From Amoebophrya sp. A120 (taxonomy: Eukaryota; Sar; Dinophyceae; Syndiniales; Amoebophryaceae), in the NCBI GenBank assembly GCA_905178155.1, contig CAJINV010000019.1:626475-690474 (forward strand): a stretch of DNA of 64,000 nt. Reading direction: 5' to 3'. The notes under the pieces are model-generated. The model saw only the letters and a list, made by a program, of their open reading frames with translations. It was not told the origin of the DNA and made no database searches. How positions within the stretch are numbered: the stretch's first letter is position 1; every line of letters begins with the position of its first letter. Position numbers and translations under genes: made by a program. Positions 32,819 to 45,500 of the stretch are shown one piece after another.

Positions 32819-33555
32819 AATTTAGAGCGGGGTAACAAACTAAATCTGGAACTTCGCGGTTGAGTTCCTATCGGGCCGGCGGCCGGATGAGAACTCAACC
32901 ACATCACCGGCGGAACCCGGCGGGCCGGCCCGGTCCTCTTCCCCTGTCCTCAACCGGTCGACCCACTCTTCTCCCCCGTCCGCCCCCGGGCTACGTTGTT
33001 TCATTCGGTAAAAAGCCCCAGCTTTGCCTTGCAAAGGCAGCGGAAAGCGCCGAAACCCCAAAAGCAGACGCGTGGGCTTTCTAGTCTTTATCTGTGCGAC
33101 CGTAATTTCCGCTCCTGCTACTATTCAACGCGGTTTGTGCTTTCTATTTTTTCTACTTTCTGCTTCTGGGTTTGTACTTCCGGAAGCTCTATTCCATGCA
33201 AAGGAAGCGACTGCGCTTTGCTTCAGCGCTGCTACTTCTACTAAGGAATAGCAGGCGCCACTTTCCTGCTACTGCGTTTGTTCTGGCTCTCGCAGCTTCG
33301 GGGTGCAGTCACAGCCTCCGTCTTTATCCAGGACACCACGACGTCGGTGGCACTTGCGCGCCCTAGGTTATTGGCGTAGACCGCCCGCTTCTGTCTCTGC
33401 CCAAATATGGGGCCCCGTAGGAACAAGCAGGGGGAGACAGACGGCAGCACGCTGCCGCCGTCGGGGGTGGTCGAGTCTCAGCAGGCCCCACCGATAAACC
33501 CCTCGCAGCAAGCGGACAACCGCTGGAAGCGGGGAAACGCGGAACGCGGGGAACC

Positions 33556-33775
33556 ACGCCAGGGCTTTTAGCGGTTGTCCGCTCGCTTCCAGCGGTTGCC
33601 CGCCCTCAGTGGCTGATTGGCCGCTTTAGTGATTGCCCGCTGCAAGCGGTGGCCCGCTTTCAGCGGATTCGCGTTTTCAGCGGTGGCCCGCTGTCACCGG
33701 TTGCCGGCTTTCAGCGGCTCTCCGCTTCCAGCGGCTCCTCCGCTTTCAGCGGCTGCCCGCTTTCAGCGTTTGTAC
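33556..33775. repeat. Degenerate tandem array of palindrome-like units
   Basis: Imperfect units of about 15-17 bp built on CCCGCTTTCAGCGG with variations, roughly a dozen in all. Each unit has AGCGG and CCGCT arms that can pair. Confidence 0.75.
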
Positions 33776-33789
33776 GAGTCGCCCGCACG

Positions 33790-33871
33790 ATTTTTACTGT
33801 GTGCAAAAGTAGAGTTTGTGAAATGGAAGATGCTGTTATTGTGTCTCTTGGCAACAAAAATTTTTGCAATT
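33790..33871. repeat. Direct repeat, right copy (82 bp)
   Basis: Second copy of the repeat at 32734-32818, lying immediately after the GC-rich array. The two copies enclose 971 bp. Confidence 0.9.
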
Positions 33872-33973
33872 TACAAATCATCCATGTAGTCGTGTTTTAG
33901 TTGCACTTCTTTAGTCTTCAGATAAGTAAACAAGAAGAAATGCCAGCTGCAAATTGTTCAACGCACCGGCTAC

Positions 33974-36900
33974 TTACCGCTTAGCATTTTCTTGCCTTCC
34001 TCTTTCTTCCTCTTTCAACACTTCCCTCCTCCGGTCAAAAAAGTCGAACACCGCTTTGTCGGACCAGCATGCTAAACCCTTCGTCTCTTTTTATGGCGTT
34101 CTCAATTGTTACATTCTCAACCGTTCCATGGATTTGTAATGCAAAAACAGCAATAGGAACAAAAGGGGAAAGCTTGCAAGTCTTGCATTACAAATTTGGC
34201 ACGGATTTAGATGCTGTTTAGCCCTTCGACAATTTGTCACGCGAAGCAGCTTGATAGTCCTCTTGCGGCTCATGGTCATTCGGCATGACAAATCATGTAA
34301 CACAGTTGAGAATGTAACGTTTGGGAACGCCATACTTTCCGAAACGGCCAGAACATCCCGTCCAGCATCGGGCAGTGCGACCCCGACTGTATCGCAAGAA
34401 AAAACTGTTTCACTGTGAACTTGTGATGCAGAGAACGAAGCACCAAAGTGTTTGTCTTGCCACACCTGCAACACATCGGAGTTTCAAGCCTGTTTTCCCT
34501 TGGAAAGCACGCATGGCAAATTTTCCGTGTCATGTGTAACAAACTTGTGATGCACAACTTACAAAATCCTTACAGTGAAACACTTTTTTCGTATGATAGA
34601 CTGCGCCACCACCACGATCCATGGGTTTTCCTGCACATCCTCCGATGTTTCAATGTGCTCTTTATTCGTCTTCCCAAACCCCGAATCCTTTATCTTCCAC
34701 TTAGTTTTCTCATCACAGAAGTTTTCGTGCAAACTACCCCGTTTTATCGTCTTGAAATTTTTCACGTTCGAGATTGGATCGTCCTCCCCAATCACCGTCA
34801 AAATCGGCGTTTCCGTGATGTCTGGGAAAAATCTCACCGGGTTTTCGTTCTCGTCAAATTTCTCCCTGCCGGATTTGTAGCCCGCGAAGACGTATCCTGT
34901 GCAAAAGTATCGCACTCGCATTGCAGTCATGCAATACAAGTTTTGTTCTTAACGCAAATCCGCATTACAAATTTTATTTCTCATGCTGAGGAAATTTGTC
35001 ATGCATTTATACGAGTACGACACTTTTGCAGTTCATAAGACGCACATCGCGTCCACGATCTCCTCGAAGCTGTTTGCGTTGATCGCTTCTTCGTACGCTA
35101 TCAAATGCAAAAATGTCTGGGTCTGGAGGAGTGCATGTTTGTAATGCTTGTCTAGCATGACTCTGAAATCTGTCATGCACGTTACCCAAGAGCCCCGCTT
35201 TTCTGTCATGCAGAAACGCAGTCTGTCATGGAGAATAGGCAACACCTAGAAGCTCAGAAACGTGTCATGCTGAGCCAGCACTTGTGGTTTCCTCATGATA
35301 CGCCACCCAGCAAGACAAGTTTCCAGACCCAGACATATCTGCAATGCATATACGCCTCGTTATCGAACTCGCGCAGAATTTTCTCATTTCGGATCAGGAA
35401 GTAGCTCTGCACGCCGTTGACCAGAATCGAGTCGAACAGCGGACTGCACTGGGTCAAACAGCCGCCGGGGGCGATGTCAAAGCCGGGGTACAATGCGCAC
35501 CCGGCGTCGAATTTGGGTGGGGGGATAGGTTTGACGAAATTCAAATTCTTCGCGGTTTCATTCGGGATTAATACTGCAGGGGACCCTCTGCCCATTTTCA
35601 ATTGCGATTTGCTCCTGCTGCTTATGTTGGAAGAGGAGGAAGTAGAGCTGCTTGCGGAAGATATTACAAAGAAAAATGCCCCCACCCCCGAACTTGGGAG
35701 CATTTGCATTGCAAACCTTTCCAAATGAAACCTTCGCCCTCTTGCATCTATCAGCATCACAGATTTCCAATCGTGAATAGCAAAAATTTGTATTGCAAAA
35801 GATCCCAGCAAGAGCGGCGTTTGTCATGCGCGCGATGCTATATACGCCTCAGACTCTGCATCAGAAAGATTGGATTCACAGTCCTTGCATGCATGACAAA
35901 AAGTTTTCATTTGAAAACTTCGCATCACAAATTATTTCAACTTTCAGGTTGCGGGCATTTTTCACTGCAATAGAAGAACTGCCGTGAACATCGCCAGAAT
36001 TAAAACTACTTCCGGTGGCTGTAGAGACTAAGGAAGCTGCACTGTCGAAACTGGTAATGCTGCGGTTCGTATTTCCTTTATTTCCACGACTTTCTCCTAG
36101 AGAAGAAAGCCCAGAACGTTGCTCAACATCTTGCGGCTGTACTTGCAGCGCGCCCGCGTTCTTCTGCATCACCGCTTCCAGTTCCCTCCTCCGTCTATCA
36201 AACTTCCCCATCGCGGTGACTAGCAACGCACTGCCAGCGCTGATCCCGATACAGAATTTCTCCACGGTTTTGTCCGGCAACACATTGTTCACGACGTGGT
36301 TGAAAGCGATCTCTAAATCAAAAACGTCCCCGAAAATGTTGAACCTCGGGGATTCGAGCAACCCTTGTCCCTGCCCCCGTCTTTCCAAAACCACCACCCG
36401 GTACCCGCGGTGATTTGCGTAGAGGATTTGGTGGATCCCGGGCAAATCTTCCGCGTCACACGCCAACCCGGGCAGGATGAAGACGATCGGGGCGGAATCG
36501 GGGAGGGTAAGTGTGGGCTTCGTTCTTGATGACCGGGACGAGCTACTACTGTGTTGATTTCGATCCGCTGCTGCTCCTCCTGTGTTTATTCCTCCAGTTT
36601 CCTTTGTTCCTGCTGCAAACGGCGGAATCACGACGATCTTCAAGTTGTGCGCCATATTTCGTTTCACTCCATCCCCCTCTGTTCGCTCCTCCCCGTTCTC
36701 GTCTAGTTCTTTATTCTCGAGATCGAACGACCGAACATAATGCACCTCCCGGGCCGGTTGGAAATACTTCCCGTGGATTCCATTCTGCAGCATCCACGGC
36801 AGAAATTGCAACAGCGGGTGGAAACACCAAATCGGCGGTCGGGGGCCGGCGTGGAAGGAGTTTGGTAAAAATTTCACGTAGTGTTCCCGCATGAATCTGG

Positions 36901-37351
36901 TCGCGTAGATCTCCGCCGGCTTGGATTTTTGGTAGTAGGGAACGGCGAAGACAGCGAAGAAGAGGTAAAAAATCAGGAAAGCCGCCATTAAAAGAAGCGA
37001 GAACAGCGGAAAGTTGTTTCTCGCGAGCGTTGTAAAGTTTTGTTCCAGGTAAAATTGCTCGACCACGTAGTAATAAATGCTGGAGAGAAGAATGAGACCC
37101 GTGCGCAGCGCGAAGCAGAGGAAGCAAATGACCGACGCGAGTCGGTATTCGTAGATCGCGAGGTGCATGAGTTTTTGGACAGGGTTGCCACCCGTGTTTA
37201 CTGCCACTTTTTTCTTCGGTTTGGAGGGGGAGGATGGTTGTACCTGGATCGTTTCATTTTGCGGCTTCGAGGTAGTCGTAGAGGATGCTGTGCCGCGAGC
37301 GAGTGCCGTGGGTTTATTTGCCGACGGCGAGGAAGGAGATGTAGGCGGCAT
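33974..37351 (-). CDS. Gene I: membrane-anchored alpha/beta hydrolase (ABHD1/2/3-like)
   Basis: Six exons: about 35964-37351, about 35351-35670, 35038-35098, 34599-34892, 34336-34389, 33974-34090; about 735 residues. The first 60 residues are disordered (P/S/T). Two membrane segments lie at about 71-95 (ICFLCFALRTGLILLSS) and 114-138 (FPLFSLLLMAAFLIFYLFF). The hydrolase fold follows: FILPGLACDAEDLPG (oxyanion loop), GYRVVVLERRGQGQG, nucleophile elbow GISAG with Ser near 371, acid in TVIGEDDPI, and histidine in SGSHCP. This order fits the ABHD1/2/3/EMB8 lipase-like group. An S-rich insert of about 75 residues sits after the nucleophile. The ATG at 37351 gives MPPTSPSSPS. Substrate unknown; a lipid ester is likely from the family. 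All five introns are introners. Confidence 0.87.
34091..34335. mobile_element. Introner, epsilon family, in gene I
   Basis: 245 bp; TATGGCGTTCTC against GGGAACGCCATA; flanks CTTTT and CTTTC. Only this boundary gives the sensible tail FRKETKGLACWSDKAVFDFF. Confidence 0.85.
34390..34598. mobile_element. Introner, kappa family, in gene I
   Basis: 209 bp, the same length as the kappa copy at 29462; flanked by GACTG. It lies beside the catalytic histidine (VVVAQSGSHCPML). Confidence 0.9.
34893..35037. mobile_element. Introner, beta family, in gene I
   Basis: 145 bp; flanked by AGACG. Rejoining reads DAMCVFAGYKSG. Confidence 0.92.
35099..35350. mobile_element. Introner, alpha family, in gene I
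   Basis: 252 bp; flanked by TACGC; 61 bp from the beta element. Rejoining reads FDNEAYEEAINANS. Confidence 0.92.
35671..35963. mobile_element. Introner-like intron, lambda family, in gene I
   Basis: About 293 bp. Ends GAAAAATGCCCCCACC and GGTTGCGGGCATTTTTC pair with mismatches. Inside the right end is a stretch like the zeta terminus (AAATTATTTCAACTTT). Boundaries are approximate. Confidence 0.55.
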
Positions 37352-38370
37352 TTTGGGTGTTGCTTTGCTCACTGATCTAGTACTTTCTTTGCTGCAAGGT
37401 CTCGGGAACCGAAGTGAGCAGTAATCTCTCGTTTTACTAGAGCTACATTCTAGACTTTTCCACGATTTCGTTCTATTTCATCTCGGTCAGCAGAAATCCA
37501 ATAATTTTTTCCGCGCAGGTAGCTGCTGCACGAGGAGTAGTATGTACCGTGAGAAAGCATTGGATGCGTATTTGCACCAAATAGGATCAATGCGGCCCGA
37601 CAAAAGCAAACCCATCTCGTCTTCGCGTATCTCACTCATGCGACTCGCACGAGTTCTGGTTCTATCTTCTGGTGTGCTCTCGACAGAGCGTAAACGATGT
37701 GGGCAACTACGCACTGCAACTACACAATAAAGAGGTCGTGAGAGTCTGCCATGCGCTAAGGCAGAAAGCGAAGTGTGGGCATTAAAATTTCATACGTGCT
37801 AGTACTACTACTATCAGTCTCAGCAAATTAAAATTTCACGGAAAATGAAAGGTCCTGCGAAGGAGAAATAGGGAGAAAAGCAAAATTTTGGTCTTGCTGA
37901 CTGTGAATGTTAATATCAGCGCCAGCACTATGTTGGAGTAAAAGTAATGCACTTCTTGCAAGGAGAATGCATCTGTAGTTTCACGCACCACCTCACCGAG
38001 CGGTCAATCTACAACTCCAAATTCAATGGCATAGAAGTACTTCTACTTCGTATTCACCGACAGAATTGCTATTGCAATCTCCTTGGATGCCCGTCACGTA
38101 AGAACACCGATTTATTACGGTCCAGCCACTTGCTGACTGCAGGGCGTTCTGGAAACACGACAGCAGCTCGTTTTGCACAATGCAGGTAGTAGACCGGATT
38201 ACAGTCACCACAATTATCATGCTCGTTTGGTGTGAAAAGAAACCATGTTGATGAAGAATCTTCTTCTTTCTTCTTCGAAGTAGAACCGAGCATGCAGGGT
38301 CGACGGAAGTCGCGGCGTGCATTTAGCCAAACACACAGCAGATGATTATTTAAGATTTATGTCCTCCCGT
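37352..38370. other. Intergenic region between genes I and E
   Basis: About 1 kb with no supported gene or repeat. Confidence 0.5.
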
Positions 38371-41300
38371 TCACAACGCCGTCCCCGCCCGTTCCTTCGG
38401 AAACCGCATGCGTTTCCCGAAATCCACCGGATAGATTCTGTTTACCCCCTGCACATTCAACTTCCGATTCAAACTTCCATCCGGCTGCAGAAAATCGATT
38501 TGCGCACACCCGGTCTTCCGCGGACACGGCTCCTTCTCAAACGACGTTCTCGGGTCTTGCGCCTCCGCTGCAACTTGGCTACCCCCCGTGTCCTCAAAAT
38601 TTCCCAACCCGGACAAATCGTCGGTATCATCCTTGGGCGGGAACAAAAACTTCGCGACCTTCCCCAACAGCCACACACCCTTTCCCCCGCGGGATTTGTC
38701 CAGCACTTCCACCTGCGATCCGACCACTAGTTTTCGATCGCGCTCGGGGACGAGCAGCACATCGTCCGCCTCCCGGCAAAACACGCGCTCGGTGGATTCT
38801 TCTCCTTTCGGTTTTGTCGCTAAATCCGGCATATCAAATGTAAAAATGTCTGGGTCTGGAAGGATCCGAATTTGTGATGCGTATTTCGGATCCTACAAAG
38901 ATCTGTGATGCATAACGTGCAAAAGGTGCCCACTTCTGGCCATGCTGAGAGGGCATTTCTCATGCAGAATACGCATCACCAAGGGGCTGCAGAACCTGTG
39001 ATGCTAGGCCCTGCATTCCAGACGTGGGGGAGCTTGGAAAAGCTGCATGACAAATTTCGGAATCTCCCAGACCCAGACACTTTTGCACTTGATACGGCAG
39101 GAAACAGATCCCCATTTTGTCCGGGCGGATCTTCGGCCGGCAAGAAGTTTCGCATTTCTCCGTGTAGGGGAAGATCAGTTCTTTAAGGGGGAAGGTCGTG
39201 TTTACGCCCCCCTGACCCTTCACTTTGGTGGCGTATGAAGAGCAAAATTTGCATTTTGTATGCTATCACAGAAAATAAGCTAAAACAGTACGTGTCAAAA
39301 AAAAGCAACCCGTGTCTAATACTCCTGTCGGACAAAGAGCTTCATACAAGTTTTAGGTCTGGTGTCAATTTTCATCACAAGTCTGGAAATAAAAGCCCCA
39401 GTGCCTGTTCCCGATTTTGATTTGCCGTGCTAGCTTACAAAATTTTGTCTTCACTCGCATATCGTGAGCATGGGCACGATTGGATACTTGGTAATCGGCA
39501 ACTTCATGCAGTGCAGCGGCCCTTTTTTCACACTCGGCTGCAATCCGGTCGCGCCGCACACCGCATACTGATTGGACTTTACGTCGTAAAGAAAAGCCAG
39601 GTTTTTGTTCTTCTCCCCATCCTTCTTTCCCAGATCCTCTCCATCCTTCATCAACTCGTCGAGCAACGTCTTCTTTTCCCCCTTTTGGTTCGAAGAAAGG
39701 AAGCAGTCCGCGGGGGAATCTTCAAAGAAGCACTGTGGCTCGTCGGTGAAGAGCTTCTGGTACCGCTTGTACAGCTATCCTGTGCAAAAGTATCGCACTC
39801 GTATAGCAATCATGCATTACACATTTTCTTGTTAAGTCAAATCCGCATTACAAATTTTATTTCTCATGCCAAGGAAATTTGTAATGCATTTATACAAGTA
39901 CGAATACGATTATCGTATAATTTTTGCAATGCATAACAGCTCCGGGCTGAAGGTGTCCGTCTCCTTGTCTTCTGGGGACAAGAAGCGAAAAGCAGGCGGG
40001 GCGTGGTTTCGCGGAACCGCTTCGCCGGCCGGGTCCAGGTCGCAGGTGCTGAAGTCGTAGCCACGCTTTACGGTTTTCGGGTAGCCAATATCGATTTTGT
40101 CTTTCGCGTCGGCGAGTAGCTGTGATCTAGTTTTCATCACCATTTTCGCCGCTTTATTTGATGCTGGTGATCCACCTTCTGCCGCGGATGCGGAAGAAGC
40201 TTTTTTATTTCCCGCTGCTGCTGCTGCTGTTCCTCCTTCTGGCTCCATGCAAAAATCCCTGGTGATCCCTTCCGGCGGCAAATCTTCCGGGATGCGGTCC
40301 GCTTCCTTGGATTTCTCACTTTCCTCGTAGTGCTGGTTTTCGCCGATTCGGAAACGCTGGAACCGCCGACTCGGAGCATCTGTGATCGATGACGCTTTGT
40401 TCGCGTTTTCCTTGTGTGTCTCCGCCTTGTGAATCCGCAGCCCGAACTTCCGCAATTCGTGGTACGCGTCTCTCGTGGTAAGATTGTCGTGCTTCTTCGC
40501 GTACTCTCCCTTGCTGACCGCGAAAAACCGATGACAGGCGGTTTCCAAAATCCCCTCGCGAAGTTTCTCGATTAATTCCTTCTTCGGCAGAGGATCGTCG
40601 TTTTTCGCGTCGAAACCGAAAATCTTCTTAAATTTCGACCCAATCACGTCGGCCAGATTCTCCGCAAAATCGCGGATGTCATTTGGCTCCTTATTAGCAG
40701 GAGGTGGAGCTGCTCCTTCTGCGCCATCTCCATCTGCCGCAGGAGGAACAGCTGCATCCTGTTTCGCGTCTTTCTTCGACGCTCCTATGTCGTCGTTGTT
40801 GCCCTTGAAACCCCCAATAGTACTCCCGTCCTCTTCAAACTCCAATCTCCCAAATTCCCGCGGATCCGTTTTCTTGTCCAAAATCCATCTCGGCGTCGTA
40901 AACACCCTGTCATTTGCACCGTCGCGCCACCGAACCCCGAGACACTGGTCGTCCCCATCGCCGCAGTCGTCGGAGTGCACCAAGTATGCATTGCAAATAT
41001 GTCTGGGTCTGGAAGAGTGGAGGGTTTGTCATGCAGGTTTTCCATGACCCGTGAGGTCTGGCATACAGAGCCTAGCATGACAGATTCTGTGGGATCTCTA
41101 TCATGCCTCTCCTGCATGAGAGACTGCCTCTCAACTTGGGCAAAGATGGATAGCTTTTGGTAAGCACGCAACACAGGTTTTTGCACGATTCCAGACTTAG
41201 CATGACAAGTTGCTTTCTTCCAGACCCGGACATATTTGCATTTCATACCAAGATTCCGCGCTTCCACAGCCCCGGATTGGTCATCAAATTCTTCTTATCA

Positions 41301-41990
41301 AATGCAAATACGTCTGGGTCTGGAAATTTGTGATGCAGGGAAGGGAATAGTGAGCTCACTGTAATGCGCTGCCAAACATGACAAGTTTTTTGCATGGTTC
41401 TGAGTTGCGTATTCTGCATGAGAAGCTGCGTCGTTGCATGACAGGGAGTAGCGGCTCTTCGCGACCGCGCAATACAGAGCTCAGAGTCATGCTAGACTAG
41501 CATGACAAGTCTCGGAATCTCCCAGACCCAGACATTTTTGCATTTGATACTCCTCCGGAGACAATTTTTTCCTCGGTCTCCACACCCACAACTCGTTGTC
41601 CGGGTTCAATCCGCTGTAGCCGAGTTTTGAAAACTTTTTCACGCTGCTGTTCGCCGCCCGCCGGCGCAAGTTGCACTTCTTCTCCATCACGGTCGGATTG
41701 GGAGAAGCAGTGTTCTCATTTAACATCACAGCGGAAGACTCCATGTTTGGTCGCTGCGATGGGGGTCTTGTGGAGAAGTCACCGCTACCTCCGCCCACTT
41801 GCTCGGTCGTTTGCTGTTTTTTCATGTCTTCGACGTGCACCTCAGTGCTCTTTGCGAACTGCGCACTGACACCGGTTCTCGCATCATTCGCGGTGGGGAC
41901 AAGAATACTGTCGACGAAGCCTTTGGCATTGTGGTTGGAAATGAAGTCCGCGAGCTCCGGATTCACGAAGGCGGTCGAGGCGAGCGGCAT
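38371..41990 (-). CDS. Gene E: paralogue of F, unknown function, Tudor-like modules
   Basis: Six exons: 41550-41990, 41248-41295, 39936-40984, 39462-39775, 39095-39233, 38371-38831; 2427 nt, 808 residues. The N-terminal module has KKCNLRRRAANSSVKKF, WVWRP, NPGLWKRG, VHSDDCGDGDDQCLG and RWRDGANDRVFTTPRW. The middle has a conserved helix-rich part (LIEKLREGILETACHRFF). The C-terminal module has FCREADDVLLVPERDRK, GSQVEVLDKSR, WLLGKV, TGCAQIDF and LNRKLNVQ. Both end modules follow the pattern of a small beta barrel such as Tudor/agenet (W, then G-K/R-V, then a V-x-F/W-x-D-G strand); this is inference. Neighbour F is 55-60 percent alike by eye in these modules. All five introns are introners. The ATG at 41990 gives MPLASTAFVNPEL. 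Confidence 0.8.
38832..39094. mobile_element. Introner, alpha family, in gene E
   Basis: 263 bp; flanked by CGGCA. Rejoining reads GICFLPDLATKP. Gene F is uninterrupted here (CFLPDVVLDP). Confidence 0.92.
39234..39461. mobile_element. Introner-like intron, theta family, in gene E
   Basis: 228 bp; ends TATGAAGAGCAAAATTT and AAAATTTTGTCTTCACTC pair loosely. Removing it plus 5 nt gives PIVPMLTTKVKGQ. Gene F is uninterrupted here (PIYPIFPKK). Confidence 0.65.
39776..39935. mobile_element. Introner, beta family, in gene E
   Basis: 160 bp; flanked by ACAGC. Rejoining reads FSPELYKRYQKLF. Gene F is uninterrupted here (FSPEMFDRYKTVF). Confidence 0.92.
40985..41247. mobile_element. Introner, alpha family, in gene E
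   Basis: 263 bp; flanked by CCAAG. Rejoining reads KRGILVHSDDCG. Gene F is uninterrupted here (KRGTIVHSDDCG). Confidence 0.92.
41296..41549. mobile_element. Introner, alpha family, in gene E
   Basis: 254 bp; flanks CTTCT and CTCCT. Only 48 bp of exon separate it from the element at 40985. Rejoining reads LSPEENLMTNPG. Gene F is uninterrupted here (LDPEENLMVNPG). Confidence 0.9.
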
Positions 41991-42587
41991 TTTTTGGTGT
42001 TTTCGAATTTCTGTTTTTAAATTATAACTCAAGGTTGTAAGAACGTCGGCAGCACTTCTACGTTGGAGAAAAGTTGCGAAGCAGGACACCACGTCCACGA
42101 AAAGCGAATATCTTTATCATTATTTCTTCATGCCACACGTAAAAATCACCATCATAAACAGAAAAGACGATGTAGTTTCCATAGCCATGGCTGTATGCGA
42201 TGTACGAAATAAGAATCAACAGTGAATGCTGCTTGTTGTGCCTCTCTGAAGTAGCCCCAGTCGCCTCTTCTTGCGTGGCGAAACGACCAAAGCGATGACG
42301 ATTATGATCACACGACCACGGCAAGTGGGAGACACGATCACGAGAGGCGGAGAAACGGGTGACAAGTTGCCGGTAGCAATTGCTTTGTTTGGACCTTCAG
42401 CAGAAGGACCCGCTGGAATGTTGAAAAATGCGAATGTTAATCGTGTCTGTGTTTTTACATTCTTGGCGTTGCCAATGAATATGAAACATTTGTATATGTG
42501 TCTACATACGGCTACAGCTAACTGTTGACACAAGCCACTTCTATCTTGATCTTTGGAAGATCAGAGCCTGTCACGCATGAAAAAATC
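41991..42587. other. Intergenic region between genes E and F
   Basis: About 600 bp; probable 3' end of F and 5' leader of E. Nothing else seen. Confidence 0.5.
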
Positions 42588-45500
42588 TTACAACATCGCC
42601 CCCGAAGAAACAACTCTTTCCGCCGGAAACCGCATGGTTTTTCCAATTTGCACTGGATAGATCCTGTTCTGCCGCTGCACATTCAACTTCCGGTTCAATC
42701 CCCCATCACTTTGCTATGAGAGTGCACAACTCGCTCTTAAAAATGCATGAGCAGCAACAGACGCGCGGGCAAGAGTGCAGCTTTTGCATGATCAGTCATA
42801 CAAGACTGTAGTTCTGTTTGGGCTTCGCCTTCGGTAACGTGTCATGCAAATAGAGCGAAGAGGCAAAGGGTGAACTTGCGCTCTTGCGTGACAAACGAAG
42901 GGGAGTTGTGCATTCTCATATGTTCAAGAAATCGATCTCTGCACAGCCGGTGACTGGCGGGCAGGGTTTTTTGTCGAAAGATGTCCGAGGGTCAGAAGCA
43001 ACGCTGCCTTGTTTCTCCGCGAGGCTCCCTCCGTCGTCTGCCTGATCGTAGCCCAAACCGGATAAATCGTCCGATGCATCCTTCTCCGGGAACAGCAACC
43101 TCGTCACTTTCCCGAGCAACCAACTTCCCTTCTCCTTCCCGCGGCTTTTGTCCAATACCTCCACTTGGGTACCGACGGTGACTTTCCTATCCCTCTCCGG
43201 GATCAGTAACAAGTCCTCCGCTTTGCGGCAGAAAACGTCCGTCATCGCCGTGTTTTTCTCCGGATCGAGCACGACGTCGGGGAGGAAGCAGAGCCCGATT
43301 TTCTTCCCATTTTCAAACTTCGGTTTGCAAGTTCTGTTGCACTGTTGCACGAATTTCGCAAAATTCTTCTCCAACCGCGGCATCTCGAACGCGGTCCTGT
43401 GTTCCCTCCGGAGTTTCTTCGGAAAGATCGGGTAAATGGGGTACTTCGTGATCCGGATTTTCGCGCAGTGCATTGCCCCGTGTTGCAAAGTCGGATTTGA
43501 TGTCCCGGTAGCACCGCAAATCGCGTATTCGTTCGCTTTCACGTCAAACAAAAACGCAGTCGTTTCGTCATTTTTCCCGTGCACTACTTCCTGACCGTCG
43601 TCTTTCAGCGCTTCTAACAGAAAATTTTTCTCGACTTTTTGCTCCGCTGTTAACATGCAGTCCACCGGGGAGTCGTCGAACAAACAGGGATTCTCATGGG
43701 AAAACACCGTTTTGTATCGGTCGAACATCTCCGGGCTGAAAGTGGCGGTTTTTTTGCTGGTTGGAATTTCGTCGGACAAGACTTTGAAAGCCGGCGGAGA
43801 ATGATTCCTCGGCAAAGCCTCGCTATGGATTGCAAAAGTGTCTGGGTCTGGGAGATTGCGAGACTTGTCATGCAGGTTTTCCATGATCCATCTCGTCTGG
43901 AATGCAGGGCCTAGCATAAAAGATTCTGTGAAATCCCTATCATGCCTATCCTGCATCATGAGAAACTTTCTCTAAACTGAGTCAAAAGTGTGGACAACTT
44001 TTGGCATTCATGCAGCACAGATTTTCATTTTTGCACGATCCAGAATTAGCATTACAAGTTGCATTCTTCCAGACCCAGACATATTTGCAATGCATATTCA
44101 CCAGCCGGGTTCAAATTGCAGCTGTTCAAGTCGTAGGCGTTCTGGATGGTTTTGGGGAAATTGATCACCGGCCCGTCGGGCTTTTGCTTCGCGAGGTCGA
44201 GGAGCTTGTGCTTCGATCTCATCTTGAGTTGCGCAGGTCGTTTCTTGTGTAGTTTTGTGTTGTCTTTCTTTCCCCCGCCACCGCCGAACCAGGAAGACGC
44301 TGGCTCGTCTTTCTCCGGCTCCTCCACACAGAATTCTTTCGTGATCCCGTCGGGCGGCGTGTCTTCCGGCAGTTTTTCAGCTTGCTTCAACTTTTCCAAG
44401 TAGCGCTCTTGCTCCTGTGCGGAGAACTCTTTATCACTCTCAGAAGCTCCGAAAATCCTTCCGCCCTGCCGTCGAAGTTTTTCCTGCTTGTAGATTCTGA
44501 TCCCGAACTTCTTCAATTGGTGGTAAGCTTCTTTCGCCTCCAGGCCGTCGTGGTCTCTCGCGTACTTCCCCTTCGTTGTTGCGAAGTACCTGTGACACGC
44601 AGCTTCCAAAATACCGGCGCGGAGCTTGTCCACTAGTTCGGTTTTGTTCGGCGACATTTTTGTTCCGGTAGCTGACGCTTTATTCTGATTGAGAGAAGCA
44701 GAAGATGTTTCATCTGTAGTTTTTTCCGCGTCAAGTTCGTCCGGGTCAAAGGCGTCATCATCTGGTTCTTTGCTTACATCGGCATTGTTGCTGTTCTCCT
44801 CCACCACAGCCCGGGGATCGAACCCGAAAATCTGCTTGAATTTCGGCCCCGCCGCCGCCTGTAGATTCAGCGCAAACTCCCGTAAAGGATCCGGCTCTGG
44901 CAGTTTCTTTTCCTTGGGTGTCGTGCCAGAAAGCAAACGCGCGTGCAAAAGCTTCGCGTGGTCGGCCACATGTTGCACAGCTTTCGCGACGTGTGCATGC
45001 ACTGCATTGGAAATGCCAGACAGCCAACCAGAACCCACACCGCTGCTATCGTGTCCTGCCGCGGTAGTTTCGGTGTCCTTCGTGGAGGTGTCCGGAACTT
45101 TACTTTCAGCGTCCTCGCCCGTTTCCTCATCTTCTGGATTAACTGTCTGCCCTACTTCTCCACCACCCGTGGCACTGTTACCGTCATCTTCCTCATCATC
45201 ACCCCTTATTTCCTCACACGCACCGCCGGTACAATCTAACTTCCCGTAGCTCCTCGGATCCAACTGCTCCTCCCGCACCCACCTTGGCGCCGTGAACAAT
45301 CTATTGTTCGTTTGGTCCCGCTATCGAGTGCAAAAATGCCTGGGTCTGGAAACTTGTGATGCAAGGAAGGGAGTAGTGAGCCCACTGTAATGCGCTCCAC
45401 AGCATAACAAATTTTTTTCATGGTTCTGAGTTCGTTGCGTATTCCGGATAACAAACTGCGTTTTTGCATGACAGGGAGGAGGAGCTCTTTGCGGCCACGC

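Larger units (their letters stand above)
31581..33973. other. Intergenic region between genes G and I, with a GC-rich insert
   Basis: About 2.4 kb. The G-proximal half is AT-rich and featureless. The rest holds a GC-rich block bounded by 82-85 bp direct repeats (see separate entries). No gene supported. Confidence 0.5.

Noticed and set aside
32734-33871. LTR retrotransposon
   Set aside because: The 82-85 bp repeats lack TG/CA ends, and the 971 bp between them has no gag, protease or reverse transcriptase.
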